From contig NZ_FNFZ01000012.1 in NCBI RefSeq assembly GCF_900101015.1, forward strand, positions 62,001-126,000: a stretch of DNA of 64,000 nucleotides, in the 5' to 3' direction. The position numbers and the translations under genes are program-made. Under the pieces are notes generated by a model. The model ran no database searches. It was not told where the DNA came from and worked only from the letters and a program-made list of their open reading frames with translations. The stretch comes from Sarcina sp. DSM 11001. Lineage in GTDB: Bacteria > Bacillota > Clostridia > Lachnospirales > Lachnospiraceae. Shown one piece after another: positions 1 through 8,812 of this stretch (its first letter is position 1; each line of letters begins with the position of its first letter).

Positions 1-1
1 C

Positions 2-793
2 TTCCTGTCGGGCTTTTTTGTCGCTTCCTCCAAGGGCGGTACTTATGTGCCTCTGCTGGGGATCGCCCTGATGATCCCCTTTACCGCAAAGAAGCTGCAC
101 AGAGAGAATATTGAACTGCAGTCGGTATGGAAAGGCATTACCGCAGCCCTCCTGGGCAGCTGCGCTGTACTCTTTTTCGGAAAATTCGTAGGCCTTGTTT
201 TTGGCATGCTTATGCGCCAGTCCGGCACAGCAGTTTATGGGGCTGGAGCTTCTGAGAGAACGCTATATTCACTTTCAGACCTCATCAGTTCTCCTGGCAA
301 GCTGATCGACCTGTTTTTGAATACTGTAAACGTCCGGGGTGACGGCCTGATCAGTGAAATGGTCGGCAAAAATCTCTGCCAGAGATGGTACCTGGTCTTT
401 GCCTTCCTGTTTCTGGCCTTTCTCGGGATACTTCATGAGAGAAAAAGCGGGGACGGGATTGAAAGAGAGACTGTGTCAGACCAGAAGTCTCAGCACACTC
501 TCCCCTGCTATATCAACATGGGTGGGAGGGTCTGGCTCCTCTTCCTGGCGGCTTCGAGTACGGCACTTGTCTTTTTGTCCATGCTCGTCGCTTTTACGAC
601 AAAAGGAGCTGCTTATATTGAGGGCATCCAGGGAAGGTATCTCCTGCCGATCATACCTCTGGTGTATCTTGCGGCGGAAAACAGAGTGCTGAGCAGGGAA
701 GGAATCAGGGACGATCATATTCTCTACGCGGAAGCATGTCTGCTCGCCCTGACCTTCAGCCAGATTCTTCTGTATTACTTTGGAGGAATCTGA
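2..793 (+). CDS. DUF2142-family membrane protein, 3' part only
   Basis: The frame is open through the left edge, so the start lies outside the window. Hydrophobic segments alternate with short loops. The motif GGTYVPLLG near the visible start and IQGRYLLPIIPLVYL near the end are typical of DUF2142, a multi-pass family found in polysaccharide clusters and thought to be glycosyltransferase-like; its substrate is unknown. The C-terminal large loop and last membrane segments are present. It precedes rfbB on the same strand, separated by a 75-bp tandem repeat that begins about 30 bases after its stop. Family assignment rests on remembered motif resemblance. Confidence 0.7.
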   Translation, partial: FLSGFFVASSKGGTYVPLLGIALMIPFTAKKLHRENIELQSVWKGITAALLGSCAVLFFGKFVGLVFGMLMRQSGTAVYGAGASERTLYSLSDLISSPGKLIDLFLNTVNVRGDGLISEMVGKNLCQRWYLVFAFLFLAFLGILHERKSGDGIERETVSDQKSQHTLPCYINMGGRVWLLFLAASSTALVFLSMLVAFTTKGAAYIEGIQGRYLLPIIPLVYLAAENRVLSREGIRDDHILYAEACLLALTFSQILLYYFGGI

Positions 794-821
794 TCCTGGA
801 CTCGAAGCCGCTTTATATTTA

Positions 822-990
822 CGGAATCTGTTTTATCTGCTGGAAGCAATGGTATTATTGCTTAACCTGATTTTGCTTAAAGCTGCTTTATTGTTGCGGA
901 ATCTGTTTTATCTGCTGAGAGCAGTGGTATTATTGCTCAACCTGATTTTGCTCAAAGCTGTATTATTTTTGCAGAATCTGATATACTGCA
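822..990 (+). repeat. 75-bp tandem repeat between DUF2142 gene and rfbB
   Basis: Two full units (822-896 and 897-971) begin CGGAATCTGTTTTATCTGCT and differ at only a few positions. A partial third unit follows from 972. Because 75 is a multiple of three, the repeat stays open in one frame and creates a spurious Leu-rich reading frame. Nothing similar was seen elsewhere in the window. Confidence 0.9.
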
Positions 991-1062
991 CAGAGAAAAG
1001 GTGCCTTCAAAAATATTGAAAAAGGTGCCCTTAAATTTAAAAAATCATGGGGTATAGAGAAT

Positions 1063-2082
1063 ATGACGATCATCGTGACCGGCGGAGCCGGATTTATCGG
1101 AAGCAACTTTGTTTTTTATGAGCTAAAAAACCATCCGGAGGACCGCATTGTCTGCATCGACAAGCTGACCTACGCCGGAAACCTCTCGACACTGGCTCCT
1201 GTCATGGAGAAACCGAATTTCCGCTTTGTGCGGATGGACATCTGTGACCGTGAAGGAATCTATAAGCTGTTTGAAGAGGAAAAACCTGACATTGTCGTTA
1301 ATTTCGCGGCGGAATCCCATGTGGACCGTTCGATTGAGGACCCGGAGATCTTTCTGCGGACCAATATTATCGGGACATCTGTCCTGATGGATGCCTGCCG
1401 CAAATACGGGATCACCCGCTATCATCAGGTCTCTACAGATGAAGTGTATGGAGATCTGCCGATCGACCGGCCCGATCTGTTTTTCACAGAGGAGACGCCG
1501 ATTCACACCAGCAGTCCCTACAGCAGTTCCAAGGCTTCTGCGGACCTGCTTGTGCTGGCCTATCACCGGACCTACGGGCTGCCGGTCTCCATCAGCCGCT
1601 GCTCCAATAACTATGGTCCCTATCATTTCCCGGAGAAGCTCATTCCTCTGATGGTCATCAACGCCCTGCACGACAAGCCCCTGCCGGTTTACGGCGAGGG
1701 ACTCAATGTCCGCGACTGGCTCTATGTCGAGGATCATTGCAAGGCGATCGACCTCGTCATGAGGAAGGGCCGTGTCGGTGAGGTCTACAACATCGGCGGT
1801 CACAATGAGATGAAAAATATCGATATCGTCAGACTGATCTGCAAGGAGCTGGGCAAACCGGAGAGCCTGATCACCTATGTGACGGACCGCAAAGGACACG
1901 ACCTGCGCTATGCCATTGACCCGACCAAGATCCACAATGAACTCGGCTGGCTCCCGGAAACCATGTTCAAGGATGGAATCAAAAAGACTATCCGCTGGTA
2001 TCTGGACAATCAGTCCTGGTGGCAGCCGATCATTGACGGCGAATATCAGAATTATTACGAGAAGATGTACGCCAACCGGTGA
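1063..2082 (+). CDS. rfbB: dTDP-glucose 4,6-dehydratase
   Basis: Converts dTDP-glucose to dTDP-4-keto-6-deoxyglucose, the second step of dTDP-L-rhamnose synthesis, in the cytoplasm. The protein has 339 residues, the normal family length. It opens with the NAD-binding motif [10 protein letters not shown] (residues 6-15), has STDEVYGDL in the middle, and the catalytic Tyr-x3-Lys pair is Y153/K157 in [21 protein letters not shown] and [15 protein letters not shown] are diagnostic of RfbB rather than other epimerases. It is followed by rfbD and rfbC; the first pathway gene, rfbA, is not in the window. The ribosome site upstream is weak (GGGG). Confidence 0.95.
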   Translation: MTIIVTGGAGFIGSNFVFYELKNHPEDRIVCIDKLTYAGNLSTLAPVMEKPNFRFVRMDICDREGIYKLFEEEKPDIVVNFAAESHVDRSIEDPEIFLRTNIIGTSVLMDACRKYGITRYHQVSTDEVYGDLPIDRPDLFFTEETPIHTSSPYSSSKASADLLVLAYHRTYGLPVSISRCSNNYGPYHFPEKLIPLMVINALHDKPLPVYGEGLNVRDWLYVEDHCKAIDLVMRKGRVGEVYNIGGHNEMKNIDIVRLICKELGKPESLITYVTDRKGHDLRYAIDPTKIHNELGWLPETMFKDGIKKTIRWYLDNQSWWQPIIDGEYQNYYEKMYANR

Positions 2083-2146
2083 TACCTGGTGATACCTGGC
2101 AGGCAGGCTTGGCAGGTTTTTCGCGCATGACAGCAGCAGGCTTGGC
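2078..2146 (+). repeat. Short direct repeats at the rfbB stop codon
   Basis: The decamer GGTGATACCT occurs twice in tandem (from 2078), the first copy containing the rfbB TGA stop. AGGCTTGGC then occurs at 2105 and 2138. The rest of the spacer to rfbD (to 2375) is A-rich with two copies of AAAAAGAATTCT; no gene is visible in it. Confidence 0.6.
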
Positions 2147-2375
2147 GAGTAAGGGCATGCGGAAGTGAGTCGCCGGGTACGGTTTCGGCTGACTCCTTCG
2201 AAAACGGAATCATAAAAAAGAATTCTAAAAAGAAAAATCTTCCACATCTGTTAGTGGCTTTTTCTTCAGGAATCACTAATTCTGGTGAAGATAACTGCAA
2301 AATACTACTATTTGCGGAAGAGCCAAAAAGAATTCTCAAAAAAATCAAAAGAAATTATCAAAAGGAATTATCTAT

Positions 2376-3290
2376 ATGAAAGTACTGGTAACAGGTGTCG
2401 GCGGTCAGCTTGGGCACGATGTCATGAATGAGCTGAGCTGCAGAGGGTATGAGGGAATCGGGAGCGACCTGGCACCGGCATATTCCGGCCTGCAGGATGG
2501 AACTCCTGTCACTTCCATGCCCTATCTGTCTTTGGATATCACGGACAGAGAGGCTGTGATGAGAGAGATCGGCAGACTTCGCCCCGACGCCGTCGTGCAT
2601 TGCGCCGCCTGGACAGCGGTCGATGCCGCCGAGGAAGAAGCTAATCAGGACCTTGTCCGCAGGATCAACGCGGATGGCACCCGCTATATTGCCCAGGCCT
2701 GTTCGGACTGCGGCAGCAAAATGGTCTATCTGAGCACGGACTATGTTTTTGACGGGACAGGGACTGAACCCTGGAAGCCTGACTGCAAGGATTACAGCCC
2801 CCTCAACGTATACGGACAGTCGAAGCTCGAGGGTGAATTTGCTGTATCAGAGACTCTAAAAAAATACTTCATCGTCCGGATCGCATGGGTCTTTGGCATC
2901 AACGGCAAGAACTTTATCAGGACCATGCTTGATATAGGAAAAAAATACGACACGATCCGGGTCGTCAACGATCAGATCGGAACTCCGACCTATACTCTCG
3001 ATCTCGCGAGGCTTCTCGTGGATATGATCGAAACGGAGAAATACGGATATTACCATGCGACCAACGAGGGCGGCTTCATCTCCTGGTATGATCTCGCCTG
3101 CGAAGTGTTCCGGCAGGCCGGCTATCCCACAAAGGTGGTCCCTGTGACAACACAGGAATACGGTCTCTCGAAAGCCGCCAGACCCTTTAACAGCCGCCTG
3201 GACAAGTCAAAGCTTGCGGAAAACGGCTTTACCCCCCTGCCGGACTGGAAAGATGCCGTCCGCAGGTACCTTGAGGCCTGCCTTTCCTGA
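2376..3290 (+). CDS. rfbD: dTDP-4-dehydrorhamnose reductase
   Basis: NADPH-dependent last step of dTDP-L-rhamnose synthesis, reducing dTDP-4-keto-rhamnose. The protein has 304 residues, normal for RmlD. The N-terminus MKVLVTGVGGQLGHDV holds the nucleotide-binding GxxGxxG. STDYVFDGTG and the catalytic Y146/K150 in VYGQSKLEGE follow, and IRTMLDIGKK and NDQIGTPTYTLDLA are typical RfbD motifs. The ribosome site is weak (AAGGAATT upstream of the ATG). Its stop is followed directly by a 17-bp degenerate repeat. Confidence 0.95.
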   Translation: MKVLVTGVGGQLGHDVMNELSCRGYEGIGSDLAPAYSGLQDGTPVTSMPYLSLDITDREAVMREIGRLRPDAVVHCAAWTAVDAAEEEANQDLVRRINADGTRYIAQACSDCGSKMVYLSTDYVFDGTGTEPWKPDCKDYSPLNVYGQSKLEGEFAVSETLKKYFIVRIAWVFGINGKNFIRTMLDIGKKYDTIRVVNDQIGTPTYTLDLARLLVDMIETEKYGYYHATNEGGFISWYDLACEVFRQAGYPTKVVPVTTQEYGLSKAARPFNSRLDKSKLAENGFTPLPDWKDAVRRYLEACLS

Positions 3291-3292
3291 CT

Positions 3293-3420
3293 TTACAGGG
3301 AATCAATCTTTTCCAGGAAATTGATTATTCCAGGAATTGATCCTTTCTGGAAACCAACTTTTTCCAGAAAATTGATCCTTCCAGGAAAACAATCTAATCC
3401 AGGAAATCAATGGAAAACAC
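3293..3420 (+). repeat. About 17-bp degenerate tandem repeat after rfbD
   Basis: About seven imperfect copies of a unit close to TTCCAGGAAATTGATCC start within a few bases of the rfbD stop. Units differ by substitutions and single-base indels. The region continues into unannotated sequence up to the rfbC start at 3659. Confidence 0.75.
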
Positions 3421-3658
3421 AGGAAATATGTGATAAGAAAGCATGATAAGTGAACATGATTTAACAATTTTTCCTTTGTTTTTTCATATTTATCAATTAT
3501 GTTTATCAATTATGATCCTGAGACCAGCCCCCGGATGTACAAACGGACAGATACGGGAAGTTTCTGGAAAGTCATCTATATGCGGCAGATACTGGTGCCA
3601 TAGGTGGGAAATTTCCGGGGCGGAACAGGAGAGTATCATCAGAGAGGACAGACGAAAA

Positions 3659-4267
3659 TTGGGACAGATCACAGTGACAAAAACAGAAATCGACGGCCTT
3701 CTCATCGTAGAACCTCAGGTCCACAAGGACGACCGCGGTTTTTTTATGGAGACCTATAATCAGAAAGATATGCAGGAGGCAGGGTTGGATATGATCTTTG
3801 TCCAGGACAATCACAGTATGTCTGTCCGCGGTGTCCTGCGCGGCCTGCATTTTCAGAAACAGTACCCCCAGGGCAAGCTTGTGAGAGTTATCCGGGGAGA
3901 GGTTTTTGATGTGGCTGTTGATCTGCGCGAAAACAGTCCCACATTCGGAAAATGGCACGGAATCATACTTTCCGAAGAGAATAAAAAGCAGTTTTATATT
4001 TCAGAGGGCTTTGCCCACGGCTTCCTGGTCTTGAGCAAAACCGCCGAGTTTCTTTACAAGGTCACGGATTTTTATCGGCCGGGAGATGAAAGCGGACTGG
4101 CCTGGAACGATCCTGAGATCGGGATTGAATGGCCTCAGGTCACCGGGACCTACAGAGGAAACGCCGACAGCGAAGGATACAGTCTGGAGGACGGCACCCC
4201 TCTCATTCTGAGTGAAAAAGACAAGTACTGGAAAGGGCTGTCAGAGACTTTCCACTTCGGAGTGTAG
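3659..4267 (+). CDS. rfbC: dTDP-4-dehydrorhamnose 3,5-epimerase (TTG start)
   Basis: Epimerises dTDP-4-keto-6-deoxyglucose at C3 and C5 before RfbD. The frame is open further upstream, but homology begins at GQITVTKTEIDGLLIVEP. I therefore place the start at a TTG with AGAGAGG eleven bases upstream, giving 202 residues, the usual RmlC size. The cupin core has GVLRGLHFQ with the catalytic His at H64, YISEGFAHGF, and the tyrosines of FLYKVTDFY (Y133, Y139), candidates for the active-site acid. A normal C-terminus ends in the LSEKD motif region. The upstream in-frame extension (from 3443) has no family character. Confidence 0.92.
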   Translation: MGQITVTKTEIDGLLIVEPQVHKDDRGFFMETYNQKDMQEAGLDMIFVQDNHSMSVRGVLRGLHFQKQYPQGKLVRVIRGEVFDVAVDLRENSPTFGKWHGIILSEENKKQFYISEGFAHGFLVLSKTAEFLYKVTDFYRPGDESGLAWNDPEIGIEWPQVTGTYRGNADSEGYSLEDGTPLILSEKDKYWKGLSETFHFGV

Positions 4268-4347
4268 AAATTTACTTTGTGGTGCAGGAATCTGCCCCGA
4301 ATAAAGAAACTCAATTCGGAGTATAGGAATATACAAAGGAAGAACCT

Positions 4348-5151
4348 ATGAAACAGAAGACACATATTTTTGCAGTCTGCGCTTACGGGGAGAGCCCCTA
4401 TCTGGATGAATGCGTGCGTTCGCTCCTGGCCCAGACCGTAAAATCGGAGATCATTCTGGTGACCTCCACTCCCAATGACCACATTCGCAAGTGTGCGGAC
4501 AGGTATGGTCTCAGAGTTCTGGTCAACCACGGTCAGGGCGGAATCACCCAGGACTGGAATTACGCTTATACCCATTCCCATGCCAGGTATGTCACGATCG
4601 CTCACCAGGATGATTTTTATGAGCCCGATTTTCTGGAAAATGCCCTTAAAAGGCTGGAAAAATCGAGAAAGCCGCTGATCTTTTTCACTGACTATTTTGA
4701 GATCAGGGATGGTGTGCGGGTCTATAAAAACCGCCTGATGTTCATCAAACGGCTGATGCTGCTGCCCATGCTTTTACCGGGGGCGGAGCACTCCAGGTGG
4801 ATCCGCCGCAGGATCCTTTCCTTTGGCACGCCCATCTGCTGTCCTTCTGTCACCTATGTTAAAAAGAACCTGCCTTACGCAGTATTCCAGCATACCTTCC
4901 TGGCCTGTGAGGACTGGGAAGCCTGGGAGATGATCTCCAAGATCAAGGGGGATTTTCTCTACTGCACAGAACCTCTGGTGGGCCACCGCATCCACGAAGA
5001 ATCCGTGACGACCTCTATTATCCGAAGCCACCAGCGCAGCAATGAAGAGATCATCATGTTCCGCAAGTTCTGGCCGGAATGGATCGCCCGTATCCTGAAC
5101 AGGGAGTACGCGAAAGCCCAGAGTTCCAACGAACTGGAAGACGAAGAATGA
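4348..5151 (+). CDS. Family 2 glycosyltransferase
   Basis: Cytoplasmic GT-A fold transferase of 267 residues that would add one sugar to the lipid-linked repeat unit; acceptor and donor are unknown. The N-terminus FAVCAYGESPYLDECVRSLLAQ is a GT2 entry motif, and IAHQDDFYEPDF carries the metal/nucleotide-binding acidic cluster. The His-rich stretch GHRIHEESVT in the C-terminal third is seen in related transferases. AGGAAGAACC precedes the ATG. It follows the rhamnose genes, so a rhamnosyl role is possible but not shown. Confidence 0.85.
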   Translation: MKQKTHIFAVCAYGESPYLDECVRSLLAQTVKSEIILVTSTPNDHIRKCADRYGLRVLVNHGQGGITQDWNYAYTHSHARYVTIAHQDDFYEPDFLENALKRLEKSRKPLIFFTDYFEIRDGVRVYKNRLMFIKRLMLLPMLLPGAEHSRWIRRRILSFGTPICCPSVTYVKKNLPYAVFQHTFLACEDWEAWEMISKIKGDFLYCTEPLVGHRIHEESVTTSIIRSHQRSNEEIIMFRKFWPEWIARILNREYAKAQSSNELEDEE

Positions 5152-5160
5152 CAGAAGAAG

Positions 5161-5214
5161 GACAGAAGAATGACAAGAGGGACGGCTCTTCTGTCACATT
5201 AACAAGTGGCGGAG
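5161..5214. repeat. REP-like palindrome (GGGACGG...CTGTC type)
   Basis: GACAGAAGA (5161-5169) pairs with TCTTCTGTC (5187-5195) around GGGACGGC. The continuing CACATTAACAAGTGG is nearly the reverse complement of the tail of the units at 24550-24627, so these belong to one dispersed family. The sequence just before contains two more GACAGAAGA-like copies beginning at the stop codon of the preceding gene. A terminator role is possible; a T-run follows at about 5224. Confidence 0.7.
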
Positions 5215-5420
5215 AGCGGTCCTTTTTTTAACTCTTTCCAGGAGATATGGCTCAACATCAACATCCTCCCGGGGGACCAGCAGACTGCAGGAACCGTCCT
5301 TCCAACCGCATACCAGGGGATGCAGACATCTATCGCTGCAATTGGACCAAGTAGTTTGCAGGAACCATCCTTTTAACCGTCCTTTCAGCTTTCATTAGTT
5401 CCACATCTGATCGATACGAT

Positions 5421-6848
5421 ATGAATAAACTGTCTAAAAATTATCTGATGACAGGCGGGTATCAGCTCCTGAACATTCTGATCATGCTGATCATCACCCC
5501 CTATTTGACGAGGACGCTGGGGAGCCAGAGCCTGGGAATCGACGCCTATGTCCTGTCGATTGTCCAAATCTGTCAGATCATGGGGTCTCTGGGGAGCACT
5601 GTCTATGCCAACAGGGAGATCGCCTACGTCCGCACAGACAAAAACCGGCTCACCTGCGTGTTCTGGGAGCTCTTTATCCTCAGGATCCTGCTGGGGAGCA
5701 TCGTCACGGTCTTTTATCTGGTGATCGCCTTTCATTCCGCCTACAAGGCTGTTTTTCTGATCCAGCTGATCACTCTGCTCAGCTATTATCTGGATGTCTC
5801 CTGGCTGTATATCGGGACAGAGGACGTCGCTCCCCTCACGCTCTGCAGTGCAGTCGTGAGGCTCTGCACCACGCCCCTGATCTTTCTATTTGTAAAAACA
5901 CCCGCCCACCTGAACCTTTACGTCGCCATTTACGCAATGACCCTTGCCCTGATCTGCGGGATCCTGCTCTTCGGGGCCCGCAAAAGGGTCGGCAGACTGC
6001 CCTTCGGACAGCTGAATCTCGGACGGCACTTAAAACCCGTCATCGCCCTGTTTCTGCCGCAGGCGGCGTCTTCCCTCTATGTCATGTTTGACAAGACGAT
6101 GCTCGGCCTTCTGGCCTCCGATTTTTCCAGAGTCTCGATCTATGAAAAACCGGAACTGATCGTCAAGGCGCCCACGGTCCTGGCAATGGCCCTCACGACC
6201 GTGACCATGCCCCGCATCGCCTTCTGCCATGCCCGCGGCCGCAAAGAAGACATCCGGGACCTGGTCCGCAGCTCGTTGGAGCTGGTTTTCCTGCTCTTTA
6301 TCCCGATCAGCGCAGGAGTCGCGATCGTGGCTCCGATCTTTATCCCGGCTTATCTCGGACCTGCCTATATGGACAGCGTCCGGGTCGTCTGGATCTTGGC
6401 TCCGATCATCCTGGCGATCGCTATGACCAACGTGAGCGGATCCCAGTTCCTGACCGGCTGCAATGAGACAGGATATTTGAGCCTGTCCTATCTGGTGAGC
6501 GCTGTCTTTAACATCGTGGGAAACTTCTTCCTGATCCCCCACTTGGACGAGATCGGGGCTTCCTTTACGACGCTCGGCGCGGAATGGCTGGTCGTTCTCA
6601 TACAGTTCAGTGCCATGTACCGGATCCTTGGCAGGATTGGCATCCGGCAGATTGCCTGTAAAAAGCTGATCGCGGGGGCAGTCATGTCCGCAGTAATCCT
6701 CCCGCTCCCTAAACTCCTCGGCAGTACCCTGCCGGTCATGCTCCTGCAGATTGCCGCCGGGGCAGTAGTCTATTTTATAGCCCTTGTCATCATGAAGGAC
6801 AGCGGCCTGTACCACAGGCTCAATATGCTGCGGAACAGGGAAGGATAG
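5421..6848 (+). CDS. wzx: Wzx-type oligosaccharide flippase
   Basis: Polytopic MOP-superfamily exporter of 475 residues that would flip an undecaprenyl-linked repeat unit across the membrane. The N-terminus YLMTGGYQLLNILIMLIITP followed by LTRTLGSQSLGIDAY is the classic start of Firmicutes Wzx/RfbX proteins. Later motifs include FDKTMLG and FLTGCNETGYL, and hydrophobic segments run along the whole length. No strong ribosome site is visible just before the ATG. A second, unrelated-looking Wzx lies at 28049, consistent with two polysaccharides or two export stages. Confidence 0.93.
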   Translation: MNKLSKNYLMTGGYQLLNILIMLIITPYLTRTLGSQSLGIDAYVLSIVQICQIMGSLGSTVYANREIAYVRTDKNRLTCVFWELFILRILLGSIVTVFYLVIAFHSAYKAVFLIQLITLLSYYLDVSWLYIGTEDVAPLTLCSAVVRLCTTPLIFLFVKTPAHLNLYVAIYAMTLALICGILLFGARKRVGRLPFGQLNLGRHLKPVIALFLPQAASSLYVMFDKTMLGLLASDFSRVSIYEKPELIVKAPTVLAMALTTVTMPRIAFCHARGRKEDIRDLVRSSLELVFLLFIPISAGVAIVAPIFIPAYLGPAYMDSVRVVWILAPIILAIAMTNVSGSQFLTGCNETGYLSLSYLVSAVFNIVGNFFLIPHLDEIGASFTTLGAEWLVVLIQFSAMYRILGRIGIRQIACKKLIAGAVMSAVILPLPKLLGSTLPVMLLQIAAGAVVYFIALVIMKDSGLYHRLNMLRNREG

Positions 6849-6853
6849 CTCCT

Positions 6854-6940
6854 CTGACCGCAATTTGATCAATATAAGGACGGAATTCCTGACTGCGTTT
6901 TGATCATTAAAAGGACAGCATTCCTGACTGCACTTTAGAT
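6854..6940 (+). repeat. 35-bp tandem repeat after wzx
   Basis: Two full units (6854-6888 and 6889-6923) run from CTGACYGC through TTTGATCA to the shared end ATTC, and a partial third follows. The block starts just after the wzx stop and stops about 30 bases before the next ATG. Confidence 0.85.
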
Positions 6941-6971
6941 AACAATCAATATATGGAAAGGCAGAATCACT

Positions 6972-8687
6972 ATGCTGAGTTTACCCTTCAGAAAGTATCC
7001 CATCGGCCTGCAGGATTTTTCAGGGCTGCGCCGGGACGGTTACATTTATATTGATAAGACTTCTTACATATTCCTTCTCGCCCACACCGGCAAGCAGTAT
7101 TTCCTGAGCCGTCCAAGACGGTTTGGGAAAAGCCTTTTTTTATCCACTCTGCGCGCCTATTGGGAAGGTAAAAAAGATTTGTTTGAGGGCCTTTCTGTCG
7201 AGCGCCTGGAAAACAGCAATCCGGAAGCCTGGGAGGCATATCCTGTTTTTTACATTGATTTTAACAGGGACGACTTTGAAAAGCCTCGCGATTTGACTTT
7301 AAAATATTCAAACAAAAACGATAGTATTAAAGGACCAGGAACCACGAAAAACCAGGGAACACCTTCCTGTTCCCCGGAGGGCATTCTGGAAGCTGCCACG
7401 AAAAATCAGGAAACACCTATCTGTTCCCTGGAGGGTATTCTGGAAGCTCATCTGGAGGAATGGGAGGAAGAATACGGATGCCGTAAAAAAGAAGCATCCC
7501 TGGCCGTCCGCTTTCAGAATCTTTTAAAAACAGCTGCTGAAACGCAGGGAAAACGCTGCGTCGTCCTTGTCGATGAATACGACAAGCCCCTTCTGGAGGC
7601 GCTCGGGGACAAGGAGCGTGAAGATCACTACAAAGCAGTGTACAAAGGCTTTTTCAGTGCTCTCAAAAGTTATGAAAAATACCTGCAGTTTGTCTTTATA
7701 ACGGGCGTTACAAAATTCAGCAAAATCAGTATTTTCAGTGATTTGAACCAGCTCGAAGATATCTCCTTTGATGAAGATTACGCAGGCATCTGTGGGATTA
7801 CACAGGAGGAAATGCTGGGGACCTTTGCCTCTGAGATACACAAAATGGCAGAGGGGCTGGAAATGACAGATGATGAATGCCTGAAAAAACTGAAAGAGAC
7901 CTATGATGGATACCGTTTTTCATCCGGTCCGACCAGTGTTTACAACCCTCACAGCCTCTTGAATGCCTTTAAAAAGAGAAAGCTCGGTTTTTACTGGTTT
8001 GAAACCGGCACGCCGACCTTCCTTGTCAGAAAGCTCAGAGAGTTGAACTTCGATGTGCGTAAGCTTTCGGATCTTTCTCTCCAGACGACTGAACGGGTGC
8101 TTTCCGATTACAGGGAGGATAATCCTGACCCGATCCCGCTCCTGTACCAGACTGGATATTTATCGATCCGGGATCATGACCGCGCCGCAAATATTTATAC
8201 CCTGGGCTTCCCGAACAGCGAAGTGGAATATGGCTTTTTGGAGAGCCTGATGCCTGAGTATGTTGCGGATTCAGGAGCCGGTTCCGGCAAAGATATTCTT
8301 TCCATCAAAAGATATCTGGAAACAGGAGACCTGGGCCGCCTGCGGGATGCTCTCACTGCGCTTTTTGCAGGCATACCCTACACAAAACAGGAAGATCCGT
8401 TTGAGAATTATTTTCAGTCTGTCATTTACATTGTATTCACGCTGCTTGGCCAGTATGTCCAATGTGAAGTGCACAGTTTTCAGGGGCGGGCAGACTGCAT
8501 TGTTGAGACAAAAAAGTATGTTTATCTGTTCGAATTTAAACGCGATGCTACTGCAAAAGAAGCTCTGAAACAGATTGAGGACAAAGGCTATGCGCTTGTT
8601 TATCAGGCGGACACCAGAACACTGTATCGTGTCGGAGCCGGATTTGATTCAAAGAACCGTATGCTCACTGATTGGGAAGTGTATTAA
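6972..8687 (+). CDS. AAA-ATPase-like protein with PD-(D/E)XK C-terminal domain
   Basis: A 571-residue protein of the family often annotated AAA-ATPase_like plus PDDEXK_9, abundant in multiple copies in gut Bacteroidetes and Clostridia; its function is unestablished. Seen: LPFRKYPIGLQDFSGLR at the start, a Walker A-like RPRRFGKS (47-54), Walker B VVLVDEYDKPLLEA, ITGVTKFSKISIFSDLNQL, and a C-terminal nuclease core with GRAD then EFKRD. An in-frame 18-residue tandem duplication (residues 124-141 and 142-159) sits between the ATPase motifs. Spacers on both sides are tandem repeats. It has no evident sugar role and may be a passenger in the locus. Confidence 0.88.
   Translation: MLSLPFRKYPIGLQDFSGLRRDGYIYIDKTSYIFLLAHTGKQYFLSRPRRFGKSLFLSTLRAYWEGKKDLFEGLSVERLENSNPEAWEAYPVFYIDFNRDDFEKPRDLTLKYSNKNDSIKGPGTTKNQGTPSCSPEGILEAATKNQETPICSLEGILEAHLEEWEEEYGCRKKEASLAVRFQNLLKTAAETQGKRCVVLVDEYDKPLLEALGDKEREDHYKAVYKGFFSALKSYEKYLQFVFITGVTKFSKISIFSDLNQLEDISFDEDYAGICGITQEEMLGTFASEIHKMAEGLEMTDDECLKKLKETYDGYRFSSGPTSVYNPHSLLNAFKKRKLGFYWFETGTPTFLVRKLRELNFDVRKLSDLSLQTTERVLSDYREDNPDPIPLLYQTGYLSIRDHDRAANIYTLGFPNSEVEYGFLESLMPEYVADSGAGSGKDILSIKRYLETGDLGRLRDALTALFAGIPYTKQEDPFENYFQSVIYIVFTLLGQYVQCEVHSFQGRADCIVETKKYVYLFEFKRDATAKEALKQIEDKGYALVYQADTRTLYRVGAGFDSKNRMLTDWEVY
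7341..7448 (+). repeat. In-frame 54-bp duplication inside the ATPase gene
   Basis: Two adjacent 54-bp units (7341-7394, 7395-7448) encode an 18-residue stretch ending EGILEA twice. Differences are scattered point changes, so the duplication is not recent or has been under relaxed selection. It lies in a variable linker between Walker A and Walker B. Confidence 0.9.
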
Positions 8688-8809
8688 CGATATCAAGTGA
8701 GCTGACGATATCAAGTGAGTTAACGATATCAAGTGAGCTGACGATATCAATTGAGTTAACGACTTCAAGTGAATTAACGGTATCAGGTGAATTAATGTTA
8801 TCAGGGAGA
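8684..8809 (+). repeat. 18-bp tandem repeat, seven copies, filling a spacer
   Basis: Seven contiguous 18-bp units, consensus TTAACGATATCAAGTGAG with CTGACG variants, run from 8684 to 8809. The first unit contains the TAA stop of the ATPase gene and the last has mutated into the AGGGAGA ribosome site of the next gene. The unit is open in one + frame (TISSEL repeats), which artificially extends the downstream reading frame. Confidence 0.95.
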
Positions 8810-8812
8810 AGA

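Noticed and set aside
780-1019. Leu-rich reading frame of 79 codons after the DUF2142 gene
   Set aside because: It is produced by the 75-bp tandem repeat staying in frame; no ribosome site, overlaps the upstream stop, biased composition.
1123-2247. Long reverse-strand frame opposite rfbB
   Set aside because: Mirror of the strong third-position G/C bias of rfbB; no motifs or ribosome site.
3443-3658. 72-codon upstream extension of rfbC
   Set aside because: No similarity to RmlC, lies in the spacer; the TTG at 3659 restores normal length and N-terminus.
8672-8812. N-terminal extension of the glycosyltransferase (TISSEL repeats)
   Set aside because: Encoded by the 18-bp spacer repeat and overlapping the upstream gene; the ATG at 8813 has a good ribosome site and fits family length.
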